From positions 310,001 to 374,000 of the forward strand of contig JAVJTA010000015.1 in NCBI GenBank assembly GCA_040219135.1: 64,000 nt of DNA, given 5' to 3'. The translations under genes and the position numbers were made by a program. The DNA comes from UBA7803 sp040219135 (GTDB taxonomy: Bacteria; Pseudomonadota; Gammaproteobacteria; Pseudomonadales; Azotimanducaceae). Below, piece after piece: positions 44,912 through 54,898 of the stretch; the stretch's first letter is position 1; each line of letters starts with the position of its first letter. The notes beneath the pieces are model-generated. The model worked only from the letters and a program-made list of their open reading frames with translations, searched no databases and was not told the origin of the DNA.

Positions 44912-45337
44912 CGTCGCCGCCGGCTCGGTGGGAGTCGGGCCGGGCACGAAGGCCTCGCGGATGAGCCACTTCAGCGCCTGGTCGTAGTCGGCGAACAGCT
45001 CCGCTTCGCGCAGGGCGCAGGTGAGCAGGTAGATGTCGGCGCAGTGCTGGTCTTCGAGATGCTCGTCGATCACCACGGCGACGTTGGCTTTCACGCGCTC
45101 CCGGTAGGTCTCGCGGACGAAGTCCTTGAGCGCTTCGATCTCCCGTTCATCGGCTTGCGGCGCGTCCTTCGGCTGGCGCAGGCCACGAAAGTCGAGCAGT
45201 TGCGGCAACTCGGGATCGTAGCGGGGGTCTTCGAGGAGTGATGCGCCGAGCCTGGCCAGTTCCTGAAGTACCACGTCGCCACCGCCGTGCACGGTGATGA
45301 GTCCCTCGTCGGGATTGATGTGGTATCCCAGCGCCAT
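44858..45337 (-). CDS. STAS/SpoIIAA-like domain protein
   Basis: 159 residues. MALGYHINPDEGLITVHGGGDVVLQELARLGASLLEDPRYDPELPQLLDFRGL resembles the SpoIIAA-like/STAS fold seen in many small proteobacterial proteins; the C-terminus (about 128-159) is a disordered Pro/Glu/Ala tail. Function unknown. GGCAGGA precedes the ATG, and an AT-rich promoter-like stretch lies at 45360-45400. Confidence 0.6.
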   Translation of the reverse strand: MALGYHINPDEGLITVHGGGDVVLQELARLGASLLEDPRYDPELPQLLDFRGLRQPKDAPQADEREIEALKDFVRETYRERVKANVAVVIDEHLEDQHCADIYLLTCALREAELFADYDQALKWLIREAFVPGPTPTEPAATSAEQQDTGADQAHGAPE

Positions 45338-45392
45338 GGTGTGTCCTGCCTTGGGTACTTCTTCTTATTCGTGACGATTGTAAATATAAGCT

Positions 45393-45423
45393 CCCCCGCA
45401 CGCGGACGGTGTGCGCGGGTTCT
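45393..45423 (-). terminator. GC-rich hairpin downstream of the dioxygenase gene
   Basis: On the minus strand, just after the stop at 45427, CCCGCGCAC can pair with GTGCGGG across a short loop, followed by AGCTTATATTT. A hairpin plus T-rich (not T-run) tail; termination is likely but not certain. Confidence 0.45.
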
Positions 45424-45426
45424 CAT

Positions 45427-46269
45427 TCAGCCGTCATAGAAGAAGTTCGGATGCAGGCCGAGCAGACGGCGCTCGCGCTCGGACTCGATCCGCTGCGCGG
45501 CGGCGGGGTCGACGTGGTTGACCTGCGCGGTTGAACGCACCCTTTGGGCGATGTCGCGGCGTCCGTAGTGAGCCTGGAGAAAGAACCGTCCGCGGTCCTG
45601 GGGTCCGGCGGGCAGGCGGCGGTGCCAGACGTCGGAGACGAACAGCGCCACGTCTCCGGCCCGCGCGAGCAGCGGCAGCACGCCGCGGCCTTCCCACGTC
45701 AGGTTCGCACCGTGGCGTGAGGGCGGCGGCTGACCGGAGCGATGTGAGCCGGGAATCACCCCGGTGGGACCGCAATCCAGGGTGCAGTCGCGCAGGTAGA
45801 TGTGCGCGCCGACGGCGAACACCGGATAAGGGATGCGTTCGTCCCAGGGAATCCCGGGCGGGCGCGGCACGTGCGGGCCGGAATCGATGTGCCAGAAGCC
45901 ACCGCCATGACTGCGCACGGCGCCGGCCGGATTGCGCCAGCAGGTGTTGGCGATGACGTGGCAGTCCTCGCCGAGCAGCGGCTCGATGGCAGCGAGAATC
46001 GCGCCGTGGCCGACGGCCCGCTGCGCCAGGGCGCTGCGGTTGAACATCTCGTAGCGGAAGTCCTGATCCTCCTCGATGCTGCGCTCCTTGGAGCGGCCGT
46101 CGGGAGGATGGCTGTGGTAGACGGCGTCGATCTCGGCGGCCAACGCGGCGATCTCGACCGCGTCGAAGACGTTCTCCAGCACCGCCCAGCCGTCACGCTC
46201 GAGCTGCGCCGCAGCGGCGCCGCCGGGCTCGCGGCGAAGGCGCAGATAGCCGTGATCCCGGGTCAGCAT
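45427..46269 (-). CDS. Phytanoyl-CoA dioxygenase family protein
   Basis: 280 residues from the ATG at 46269. Fe(II)/2-oxoglutarate-dependent dioxygenase pattern: FWHIDSGPH (His-x-Asp iron ligands, about 146-154), TGVIPGSHRSG, distal VWHRRLPAGPQDRGRFFLQAHYGRRD (third His plus the 2-oxoglutarate Arg). The substrate is unknown. Although the ectoine operon is 2.5 kb away, the ectoine hydroxylase (EctD) signature segment is missing. Divergent from panE across a palindrome. Confidence 0.8.
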   Translation of the reverse strand: MLTRDHGYLRLRREPGGAAAAQLERDGWAVLENVFDAVEIAALAAEIDAVYHSHPPDGRSKERSIEEDQDFRYEMFNRSALAQRAVGHGAILAAIEPLLGEDCHVIANTCWRNPAGAVRSHGGGFWHIDSGPHVPRPPGIPWDERIPYPVFAVGAHIYLRDCTLDCGPTGVIPGSHRSGQPPPSRHGANLTWEGRGVLPLLARAGDVALFVSDVWHRRLPAGPQDRGRFFLQAHYGRRDIAQRVRSTAQVNHVDPAAAQRIESERERRLLGLHPNFFYDG

Positions 46270-46309
46270 TTGCGCTGGCCTCCCCTCACTACGTAACCTG
46301 CCGCAACAG

Positions 46310-46343
46310 TGTGCTGCGCCACTGGATTTGAGTGGCGCAGTAC
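46310..46343. repeat. Inverted repeat sharing the TGTACTGCGCCACT core
   Basis: TGTGCTGCGCCACT at 46310-46323 pairs with AGTGGCGCAGTACA at 46330-46343 (one A/G difference, still a G-U pair in RNA), spacer GGATTT. Same core as 1163-1209; here in the divergent region between the dioxygenase and panE. Confidence 0.75.
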
Positions 46344-46378
46344 AATAGCCCATCCGGGCGCGAGCGGGGAAGCAAGGC

Positions 46379-47359
46379 ATGCGCATCATCGTCTACGGCG
46401 CCGGCGGCATCGGCGGTACGATCGGCGCGCGTCTGTTCCAGCAGGGTGTCGACGTGGTGCTCATTGCCCGTGGCGAGCACGGTCGGGTGATCGCCCGGGA
46501 CGGCCTGTCGCTGGCGGCGCCCGACGGTAGCGTGACCCTGCCGATTCCGGTGGTCAGTCATCCCCGGGAACTCGCTGTGCGCTCCGACGACATGATCGTG
46601 CTGGCCATGAAGTCCCAGCACACGCTGGCGGCGCTGGAGGATCTGCAGGCGCTGGCGCCCGCCGACGTCGGCATCGTCTGCGCTCAGAACGGGGTGGCCA
46701 ACGAACGCATGGCGCTGCGCCGCTTCCCGCGGGTTTACGGCATGCTCGTGCATCTCCCGGCACTGCACCTCGAGCCGGGCCGGGTGGTCACTCACGCGGT
46801 CGGCCGCGGTGGCATTCTCGACACCGGACGCTATCCCCACGGCGTCGATGAAGCCGGCCGCGCACTGACCGAAGCGCTGGAGCGTGCCGGATTCAGCGCT
46901 GCGCCGGACCCCGCGGTGATGCGACTCAAGTACGCCAAGCTGCTGATGAATCTCAACAACGCGCTGCAGGCGGCCACCGAGATGCGCGGCGAGGCGAAGG
47001 AAATTTCCCGACGACTCAAGCGCGAAGCGCTGGCCTGCTTCGACGCCGCCGGCATCGACTGCGCCACGGTCGAGGAGGTCCAGGCGCGGCACGAGGGCAC
47101 TTACCGGCTCGGTGAGGTGCCCGGTCAGCCGCGCGGCGGCGGCTCGTCCTGGCAGAGTCTGGTGCGCGGCACGGGCAACATCGAGACCGACTACCTGAAC
47201 GGCGAGATCGTGCTGCTCGGTCGACTGCACGGTGTGCCGACGCCGGCGAACGCGGTGTGTCAGCGCCTGGCGTGGCGCATGGTCAACCAGGGCCTGACAC
47301 CGGGGGCCATCGCTGCGGCGGAGGTCATGGCGCTGATCGAAGCGGAGATGGAATCGTGA
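46379..47359 (+). CDS. 2-dehydropantoate 2-reductase family protein
   Basis: 326 residues. Rossmann motif MRIIVYGAGGIGGTIGARLFQQG, then VLAMKSQHTLAAL, CAQNGVANE and the catalytic-lysine region RLKYAKLLMNLNNALQAA (about 178-195). PanE/ApbA family; a role in pantothenate synthesis is possible, but the family has many paralogues, so no gene symbol is given. Overlaps the next gene by 4 bases. Confidence 0.82.
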   Translation: MRIIVYGAGGIGGTIGARLFQQGVDVVLIARGEHGRVIARDGLSLAAPDGSVTLPIPVVSHPRELAVRSDDMIVLAMKSQHTLAALEDLQALAPADVGIVCAQNGVANERMALRRFPRVYGMLVHLPALHLEPGRVVTHAVGRGGILDTGRYPHGVDEAGRALTEALERAGFSAAPDPAVMRLKYAKLLMNLNNALQAATEMRGEAKEISRRLKREALACFDAAGIDCATVEEVQARHEGTYRLGEVPGQPRGGGSSWQSLVRGTGNIETDYLNGEIVLLGRLHGVPTPANAVCQRLAWRMVNQGLTPGAIAAAEVMALIEAEMES

Positions 47360-47967
47360 GCGACAGCTACCACTATTTCCGGATCCGGGCGGATGCTCGC
47401 GACGCGACGCAGCTGCTGCCGCGCCTGCTGGCACGCACGCAGCCGGCCTGGGCGGAGTCGGGCGCCGGGTGCTGGGGGATCTGGCAGGGCCTGTTCGGTA
47501 TCAGTTCCAATGAGCTCCTGGTCATGGCCGCGGCACCGGGCTCCCGGTCCCTGGCTGCGCTGGCCGAAGACCTGCCGGAGACGGCCGTGCTGGAGGATAC
47601 CCTGGCACTCGAAGCCACGGTCCGACCGGAGCGCATCGCCCCGCCGCCCGAGGCGGGTCTGTTCGTGTTCCGTTTCTTCGATGTGCGGCTCGAGGACTGC
47701 GACGAGATCGTGGCGTTGTCCCTGCAGGCCTGGGAGACCTTCGAGACCAGTGAGGCCTACCGCTCGCGGCCCCTGGGCCTGTTCCGTCCACCGGCGGACG
47801 ACGCGCAGTGGCCGCTCGGGCGGATGCTGCTGGTGACCTGGTACGACGGTTTCGACTCCTGGCAGACCTCGCGGACGCCGGCTCCGGAGGCGCGGGAAAA
47901 CTTCCGCCGGCGCCATGCGCTGACCGGCGGCACGGTGGCCTACGCGGTGCGCCGCGTGGCGGGTTGA
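47356..47967 (+). CDS. Hypothetical protein co-translated with the PanE-like reductase
   Basis: 203 residues from a GTG overlapping the panE stop (GTGA). Two similar alpha/beta halves, each starting with a hydrophobic strand (YHYFRIRADARDATQLL ... GLFVFRFFDVRLEDCDEIVAL), look like duplicated dimeric ferredoxin-like (NIPSNAP-type) domains. No signal peptide or membrane segment. Not recognised further. Confidence 0.65.
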   Translation: MSDSYHYFRIRADARDATQLLPRLLARTQPAWAESGAGCWGIWQGLFGISSNELLVMAAAPGSRSLAALAEDLPETAVLEDTLALEATVRPERIAPPPEAGLFVFRFFDVRLEDCDEIVALSLQAWETFETSEAYRSRPLGLFRPPADDAQWPLGRMLLVTWYDGFDSWQTSRTPAPEARENFRRRHALTGGTVAYAVRRVAG

Positions 47968-47968
47968 G

Positions 47969-48493
47969 TCAGTCGTGGTGGTTGGTGAGATCGCCGAGGG
48001 CGAGATACGGCGAGGCGTCGAGATCTTCGGCGTCCATCATCGCGGCGACCCGCTGCAGAGCGCTGAGAATCTGTGACTGCTCCCAGTCCTTGAGCTGCTC
48101 GAAGCGCACGCTGAAAGCCTCCTGCAGTGGCGTCGGGGCGCTTTCCATGGCCTGGCGACCGGCGTCGGTAAGCAGCGCGTGCACCACCCGTCGATCCTTG
48201 TCGCTGCGCTGACGCGAGACGTAGCTGCGACTCTCCAGCCGATCGATGATCGTCGTGACGGTGGCCTGGCTCAGACTCACTTCGCTGGACAGCCGCGAGA
48301 TCGCCACCGCGCCGAGATCACGTATCGCCTGCAGCACCAGCAGCTGGGGCGCGGTGAGGCCGGCCGTCTTGGTGAGCTGGCGTGAGTGCAGATCGGTCGC
48401 CCGGATGATCTTGCGGATTGCGATCAGGACGTCTTCTTTGGCTGCCAAGGAGGTCTCGCTGTCTCGATGACGCGCGGCGGCGGTGGTAGGCAT
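47969..48493 (-). CDS. ectR: MarR family repressor of the ectoine operon (EctR-like)
   Basis: 174 residues from the ATG at 48493 (MPTTAAARHRD). MarR winged HTH: LTAPQLLVLQAIRDLGAVAISRLSSEVSLSQATVTTIIDRLESRSYVSRQRSDKDRRVVHALLTDAGRQAM (about 50-120). A MarR protein divergent from ectABC-ask is the known EctR arrangement in halotolerant methylotrophs and other gammaproteobacteria, and an EctR1-like operator lies in the intergenic region. Confidence 0.85.
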   Translation of the reverse strand: MPTTAAARHRDSETSLAAKEDVLIAIRKIIRATDLHSRQLTKTAGLTAPQLLVLQAIRDLGAVAISRLSSEVSLSQATVTTIIDRLESRSYVSRQRSDKDRRVVHALLTDAGRQAMESAPTPLQEAFSVRFEQLKDWEQSQILSALQRVAAMMDAEDLDASPYLALGDLTNHHD

Positions 48494-48691
48494 CTTAGCG
48501 TACCGGCGCCGGCGTACTGTATTGCGGCTCGACTCGGGTTTGCTTCGATCCGCGAGCTTTCCTTTCGAGCCATTCGTCACATTGGTTGCGTTTTTTCGAA
48601 GATCTGTGTGGGTCTGTGCCATATCTGTACCGGTCTAGCGCCTGTTTTCCGGGATAGTCGGGTCAGCCCGCATTCATTTCGGGTCTGGCCA

Positions 48692-48719
48692 TTGAAGTAT
48701 TTATTTAGTCCTCTAAAAT
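48692..48719 (+). promoter_or_regulatory. Sigma-70-type promoter of ectABC-ask
   Basis: TTGAAG (48692-48697), 16-base spacer, TAAAAT (48714-48719); the expected start of transcription is near 48726. Confidence 0.6.
48702..48719. promoter_or_regulatory. EctR-like operator
   Basis: TATTTAGT-CC-TCTAAAAT: two 8-base half-sites separated by 2 bases. The left half is identical to the EctR1 half-site TATTTAGT as I recall it from methylotroph work (TATTTAGT-GT-ACTATATA); the right half keeps the CTA core. It covers the promoter spacer and -10, so binding would block RNA polymerase. Confidence 0.6.
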
Positions 48720-48730
48720 ATACGACTCTA

Positions 48731-48820
48731 ATGACATTCGCAAAGCGTGGTCCGTCGGCAGAGTCAGAAGAAGGCAAAGCCCGAGGAACACGAGGAACAG
48801 GAAAACCTCAGGGAATATGA
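48731..48820 (+). CDS. 29-codon upstream ORF (possible leader peptide) of ectA
   Basis: ATG at 48731, only a few bases after the predicted transcription start, so translation would be nearly leaderless. It encodes a Lys/Arg/Gly-rich peptide (starts MTFAKRGPSAESEEGK) and stops in a TGA that overlaps the ectA ATG (ATGA). No ribosome-binding site. It could couple ribosome delivery to ectA or be incidental. Confidence 0.35.
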   Translation: MTFAKRGPSAESEEGKARGTRGTGKPQGI

Positions 48821-49353
48821 GTCCAGGCAACACGAACACGGCAGAACAGCTATCGGCCCCGGTGCAGGACGTGGTCCTGCGGGTTCCGACGGCAGATGAC
48901 GGTCCGGCGCTGTTCGGGCTGATCGCCGCCTGTCCGCCCCTCGATCAGAACTCGCGCTACTGCAACCTGCTGCAGGTCAACCACTTCGCGCAGACCGCGG
49001 TGGTGGCGGAGCTCGATGGTGACATCGTCGGTTCGATCACCGGCTATCTGAAGCCGGACGATCCGGCCACTCTGTTCATCTGGCAGGTGGCCGTGGACGA
49101 GCGCGCCCGCGGGCGCAGGCTCGCCACCCGCATGATGGACGCGATCGTCGACCGGCGAGCGTGCGCCGGGGTGCGGTACATGGAAACCACGATCGATCCG
49201 GACAATGCCGCAAGCTGGCGCGCGTTCGAGAAGTTTGCGGATGCCCGCGACGCGGCGTCCGAGCAGTCGCTGCTGTTCGAGCGGGATCGGCACTTCGACG
49301 GCGTGCACGGCGACGAGGTGCTGCTGCGCATCGGGCCGTTCCGCGGGCGCTGA
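48817..49353 (+). CDS. ectA: L-2,4-diaminobutyrate N-acetyltransferase
   Basis: Acetylates diaminobutyrate, the second committed step of ectoine synthesis. 178 residues, GNAT fold: VVLRVPTADDGPALFGLIAACPPLDQNSRYCNLLQVNHF at the N-terminus and the acetyl-CoA loop WQVAVDERARGRRLATRMMDAIVDR (about 88-112). First gene of ectABC-ask. Confidence 0.96.
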   Translation: MSPGNTNTAEQLSAPVQDVVLRVPTADDGPALFGLIAACPPLDQNSRYCNLLQVNHFAQTAVVAELDGDIVGSITGYLKPDDPATLFIWQVAVDERARGRRLATRMMDAIVDRRACAGVRYMETTIDPDNAASWRAFEKFADARDAASEQSLLFERDRHFDGVHGDEVLLRIGPFRGR

Positions 49354-49431
49354 GATCAGACAGCTATGGGTCCGGTGCCTGCGCGTTCGGCGCGGAGCTT
49401 CGGGCCTCCAACTCACCTACAAGAGAGAATC

Positions 49432-50694
49432 ATGAGCGTATTCGACAGACTGGAATCTTCCGTACAGAGCTATGCCCGATCGATCCCCCGGGTGTTCACC
49501 AAAGGCAAGGGGTCGTACGTCTACGACAACGAGGGCAACGCGTATCTGGATTTCCTCTGCGGCGCCGGCTCGCTCAACTACGGCCACAATCATCCGTTTC
49601 TGAAGCAGAAGCTGATCGACTACATCTCCGTTGACGGCATCACCCACTCGCTGGATCTGCACACCGAAGCCAAGGGGCGCTTCCTGGAAGCGCTGGACCG
49701 CTACATTCTCCAGCCGCGGGGGCTCGAGTACCGGGTGCAGTTCCCGGGGCCGACCGGAACCAACGCCGTCGAGGCGGCGCTGAAGATCGCGCGTAAGGTC
49801 ACCGGACGCGAAACCGTGGTCAGCTTCACCAACGGTTTCCATGGGGTGTCCCTCGGTGCTCTGGCGGTATCGGGCAACACCTTCCAGCGGGGCGCGGCGG
49901 GCGTTTCATTGTCCGGCACGTTCCGCGTTCCCTACGCGGGCTACCTCGGCGACGAGATGGACACCCTGGATTACCTGGAGAAATTAATCGACGACCCCAG
50001 CTCGGGTCTGGCTCTGCCGGCCGCTGTGATCGTCGAGGCGGTGCAGGGCGAAGGCGGTCTCAACGCCGCGAGCGAACAGTGGCTCAAGCGTCTCGAGAAG
50101 ATCTGCCGCCAGCGCGAGATCCTGCTGATCGTAGACGACATCCAGGCCGGTTGCGGTCGCACTGGGACCTTCTTCAGTTTCGAGCCCGCCGGCATCAAGC
50201 CCGACATCGTCACGCTGTCGAAATCGATCGGCGGAATGGGTCTGCCACTGGCGGTGACCCTGATCCGACCGGATCTCGACGAGTGGGAGCCCGGCGAGCA
50301 CAACGGCACGTTTCGCGGCAACAACCACGCTTTCGTCACCGCGGTCGCGGCGATCGAGCATTTCTGGAAGGATGAGACGTTCGAGAACGAGATCCAGGCC
50401 AAGGCCGCCGTGGTGAGCGAGCGTCTGTCCAAGCTGGCGCGGCGGCACAAGCTCGAACTGCGCGGACGCGGCCTGATGCAGGGCCTGATGATGCCGAACG
50501 GCGAGGTCGCCGGTCGGGTCACCGCACAGGCGCTCGAACACGGACTTATCATCGAAACCGCGGGCCCGGAAGACGAGGTCGTGAAGCTGTTCTGCCCGCT
50601 CACCATCGAGCGTGCCGATCTCGAGAAGGGGCTCGATATCATCGAGAATGCCATCGACAACGCCATGGGGCGCAGACTGAAAGAGGTATCCTGA
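49432..50694 (+). CDS. ectB: Diaminobutyrate-2-oxoglutarate aminotransferase
   Basis: PLP transaminase making L-2,4-diaminobutyrate from aspartate semialdehyde. 420 residues from the ATG at 49432 with AGAGAG upstream. Class III motifs: GPTGTNAVEAALKIARKVTGR (107-126), IVDDIQAGCGRTGTFFSFE (233-251) and Schiff-base Lys264 in VTLSKSIGGMGLP. A typical EctB. Confidence 0.97.
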   Translation: MSVFDRLESSVQSYARSIPRVFTKGKGSYVYDNEGNAYLDFLCGAGSLNYGHNHPFLKQKLIDYISVDGITHSLDLHTEAKGRFLEALDRYILQPRGLEYRVQFPGPTGTNAVEAALKIARKVTGRETVVSFTNGFHGVSLGALAVSGNTFQRGAAGVSLSGTFRVPYAGYLGDEMDTLDYLEKLIDDPSSGLALPAAVIVEAVQGEGGLNAASEQWLKRLEKICRQREILLIVDDIQAGCGRTGTFFSFEPAGIKPDIVTLSKSIGGMGLPLAVTLIRPDLDEWEPGEHNGTFRGNNHAFVTAVAAIEHFWKDETFENEIQAKAAVVSERLSKLARRHKLELRGRGLMQGLMMPNGEVAGRVTAQALEHGLIIETAGPEDEVVKLFCPLTIERADLEKGLDIIENAIDNAMGRRLKEVS

Positions 50695-50696
50695 TC

Positions 50697-51095
50697 ATGT
50701 TCATCCGAAAACTCAGCGAAGCTCAGGGAACGGCACGCCAGATCAGAAGCGACAACTGGGATAGCGTGCGCATGCTGTTGGCCAACGACGACATGGGGTT
50801 CTCGTTCCACATCACCACCCTCTACGCCGGCACCGAAACGCATATGTGGTACAAGAACCACTTCGAGTCGGTCTACTGCATCAGCGGCCGCGCCGAGATC
50901 GAGGACAAGGCGACCGGCGAGAAGCACGTGATAGAACCCGGCACCATGTACGCCCTCAACAACCACGACAAACACGTGCTGCGCGTGCAGGAGGAGTTCG
51001 TCTGCGCCTGCGTGTTCACGCCACCGCTCAAGGGTACCGAGGTGCACGACAAGGACGGCGCCTACGGGCTCGACGCAGCCGAAGTCCGGGACTGA
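50697..51095 (+). CDS. ectC: L-ectoine synthase
   Basis: Cyclises N-gamma-acetyl-diaminobutyrate to ectoine. 132 residues, cupin fold: MFIRKLSEAQGTAR, MGFSFHITTLYAGTETHMWYKNHFESVYCISGRAEIED and GTMYALNNHDKHVLR carry the iron-binding His/Glu residues. Two bases after ectB. Confidence 0.97.
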   Translation: MFIRKLSEAQGTARQIRSDNWDSVRMLLANDDMGFSFHITTLYAGTETHMWYKNHFESVYCISGRAEIEDKATGEKHVIEPGTMYALNNHDKHVLRVQEEFVCACVFTPPLKGTEVHDKDGAYGLDAAEVRD

Positions 51096-51172
51096 GGGAC
51101 AGGCACGACAAGATCATCGATACCCCAGGAACAAAGAGCGAAAGCATAAGGAAGAAGTTGAAGTCGGTAGTC

Positions 51173-52654
51173 ATGAGCGATCACAGGGAGAGTAACAGGA
51201 AGCTGCTGGAACACACCGTGGAGAAAATCGGCGGTACGTCGATGTCGCGGGTCAACGAACTGATGAGTTCCGTGCTCGTCGGCAACCTCCGGGGCCGGGA
51301 GCTGTACCAGCGGGTTTTCGTCGTTTCGGCCTATGCCGGCGTCACGGACATGCTGCTCGAGCACAAACATTCGGGCGACCCGGGCGTGTACGCGCTGTTC
51401 AATGAGCAGGAGGTCGACGGGCTCTGGGAACGGGCGCTGGAGAAGACCCTCGGGCATATGCGCGAGCTCAACGCGACCATCTTCGACCACGACGAAGACT
51501 GCCATACGGCCAACGACTTCATCACCACGCGGGTCTCCGAGGTGCGCAAGCGCCTCGAAGAGCTGCAGAATCTCTGCTCCTCCGGACACTTCCACCTCGA
51601 CGCCCACCTCAACACGGTTCGCGAGATGCTGGCTTCCCTGGGCGAGGTCCACAGTGCCCACAACACAGCCCTGCTGATGCGCCGTCACGGCGTCAATGCC
51701 CGCTTCGCCGACCTCTCGGGGTGGGGCGAGACGGAGTCCCTGCCGCTCGAGGAGTTCCTGGCGCAGAAGATCGGCGAGTTCGATCTGGAAAGTGAACTGC
51801 CGATCTGCACCGGCTACGCGAAGTGCTCGGAAGGTCTGATGAACACTTACGACCGCGGCTACAGCGAGATCACCTTCAGTCGGCTGGCGGCGGTGAGCCG
51901 GGCACGCGAGGCAATCATCCACAAGGAGTACCACCTGTGCAGCGCCGATCCGAAGATCGTCGGCGTTGACAAGGCGGTGGCGATCGGTCGCACCAACTAC
52001 GACGTTGCCGACCAGCTCTCGGTTCTCGGCATGGAAGCCATTCACCCGGGCGCGGCGCAGTGTCTGCGCCGCGCGGCGATACCGCTGCGCGTGCGGCACA
52101 GCTTCGAGCCGCACCACTCGGGTACTCTGATCGAGGCCGACTACGAGTCCAGGCAGCCCCGGGTGGAGATCATCGCCGGGCGCCGCGGCGTCTACGCGGT
52201 GGAGTTCTTCAGCCACGACATCGTCGACCGGGCCGGCCATGCGTTCGGCATTCAGAAGATTCTCGACCGCTTCAAGTTGCGCACGGTCACCCGGGAGAGC
52301 AACGCCAACTCCATTACGTACTACCTCGCAACCACGCTGAAGAACGCCAAGCGCATCGAGCGTGACCTCGAGGAAGCCTTCCCCAACGCTACCGTGACGG
52401 TGCGCCGGGTCGCCATCGTGGCCGCGGTGGGGAGCAATCTGGACGTTTCCGGCCTGCTGTCGACGTGCGTTTCGGCCCTGGCAGATGCGAACATCAACGT
52501 GCTCGCCGCGCACCAGTCCATGCGTGCCGTCGACATCAAGTTCGTGGTCGACGAAAGCGACCTCAAGGCCGCGACCGTCGCCCTTCACGAACGCGCCGTG
52601 GAGAGCATAGACGGCTACTCCGCCCGGGCCGCCCGGGCTGCCCGGGTCGCCTGA
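51173..52654 (+). CDS. ask_ect: Ectoine-pathway aspartokinase
   Basis: Supplies aspartyl phosphate to the operon. 493 residues: VEKIGGTSMSRVNEL (K-x-G-G-T-S kinase motif), RGYSEITFSRLAAVSRAREAIIHKEYHLCSADPKIV, and two ACT domains (about 345-475). It is the specialised Ask_Ect class that accompanies ectABC, thought to escape lysine/threonine feedback. ATG at 51173 has a weak ribosome site; a TTG at 51158 preceded by GGAAG is an alternative. Confidence 0.92.
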   Translation: MSDHRESNRKLLEHTVEKIGGTSMSRVNELMSSVLVGNLRGRELYQRVFVVSAYAGVTDMLLEHKHSGDPGVYALFNEQEVDGLWERALEKTLGHMRELNATIFDHDEDCHTANDFITTRVSEVRKRLEELQNLCSSGHFHLDAHLNTVREMLASLGEVHSAHNTALLMRRHGVNARFADLSGWGETESLPLEEFLAQKIGEFDLESELPICTGYAKCSEGLMNTYDRGYSEITFSRLAAVSRAREAIIHKEYHLCSADPKIVGVDKAVAIGRTNYDVADQLSVLGMEAIHPGAAQCLRRAAIPLRVRHSFEPHHSGTLIEADYESRQPRVEIIAGRRGVYAVEFFSHDIVDRAGHAFGIQKILDRFKLRTVTRESNANSITYYLATTLKNAKRIERDLEEAFPNATVTVRRVAIVAAVGSNLDVSGLLSTCVSALADANINVLAAHQSMRAVDIKFVVDESDLKAATVALHERAVESIDGYSARAARAARVA

Positions 52655-52909
52655 CGCCTCACCGCGAGGCCGCTCCTCCGCCGCAGCACCTGCCGCCGGG
52701 TGGGCATCGGCCCACGCCGGCCACCCCGCAGGCCGACCTCCGGCGGGCTCGCCGCCCGCCCGTTCCTGACGCCGCCGCCCGTGCGCCGGAAACTATATTT
52801 TCCGGCCGGGCTTGCAATGCCCTTGCCTGCCCCAATTCTGCGCTCGCCTCTCTGATGGAAGTTCCGATTCCGGGGCTTCCTGGTTGACGTCTGCTTAAGG
52901 AGCAACGCG
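52655..52909 (+). promoter_or_regulatory. ask-groES intergenic region
   Basis: 255 bases. Holds an 8-bp inverted repeat GCCGGAAA / TTTCCGGC (52785-52792 / 52799-52806, possible end of the ectoine transcript or a regulatory site) and a heat-shock promoter at 52811-52837. No CIRCE element was seen. Confidence 0.6.
52811..52837 (+). promoter_or_regulatory. Sigma-32 (RpoH) heat-shock promoter of groESL
   Basis: CTTGCAA (52811-52817), 12-base spacer, CCCCAATT (52830-52837), close to the RpoH consensus CTTGAAA-N11-16-CCCCATnT, about 70 bases before the groES ATG. Confidence 0.75.
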
Positions 52910-53203
52910 ATGAAACTCAAGCCTCTGCACGATCGGGTGCTGATCCGGCCGGTGGAAGAAGACGACCGCTCGCCGGGCGGTATCGTCATCCCCGATAAGG
53001 CGAAAGAGAAGCCGCAGCGTGGTGAGGTGCTCGCCACCGGCCCGGGTGAGGCCGTGAACGACGGCAAGGTACGAGCGCTGGCCGTGAAGGCCGGGGACCG
53101 GGTGCTCTACGGCAAGTACGGCGGCAGCGAAGTCACCATCGACGGCGAGAAGCTCGTGGTTCTGAAAGAATCCGACATCCTCGCAATCGTCAACGACAAG
53201 TAG
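52910..53203 (+). CDS. groES: Co-chaperonin GroES
   Basis: 97 residues: MKLKPLHDRVLIRPVEEDDRSPGGIVIPDKAKEKPQRGEVLATGPGE... The mobile loop is shorter in hydrophobic content but the GGIVIPD motif (residues 23-29) is intact. Ends ESDILAIVNDK. Preceded by a AAGGAG ribosome site and an RpoH-type promoter; groEL follows 9 bases later. Confidence 0.97.
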   Translation: MKLKPLHDRVLIRPVEEDDRSPGGIVIPDKAKEKPQRGEVLATGPGEAVNDGKVRALAVKAGDRVLYGKYGGSEVTIDGEKLVVLKESDILAIVNDK

Positions 53204-53212
53204 GATCCGGTC

Positions 53213-54853
<1,641 letters not shown>

Positions 54854-54864
54854 GCGAAGCGAGC

Positions 54865-54896
54865 GGCGGGAGCGCTCACCAGCCTCCCGCCGGTTT
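54865..54896. terminator. Intrinsic terminator between groEL and the convergent membrane-protein gene
   Basis: GGCGGGAG (54865-54872) and CTCCCGCC (54884-54891) form a perfect 8-bp stem with an 11-base loop, followed by GGTTT. It could serve groESL; the T-run is short. Confidence 0.6.
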
Positions 54897-54898
54897 CG

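Larger units (their letters stand above)
48494..48816 (+). promoter_or_regulatory. ectR/ectA control region
   Basis: 323 bases between divergent ectR and ectA. It contains an AT-rich promoter core (48692-48719), an EctR-like operator, a 29-codon upstream ORF (48731-48820), a 9-bp tandem repeat CGAGGAACA at 48782-48799 and several GGA motifs before the ectA ATG. Confidence 0.7.

Noticed and set aside
45427..46269. Ectoine hydroxylase (EctD) near the ectoine operon
   Set aside because: It is a phytanoyl-CoA dioxygenase-fold protein with the iron ligands, but the EctD signature around the first iron ligands is missing, and it is not in the ect operon.
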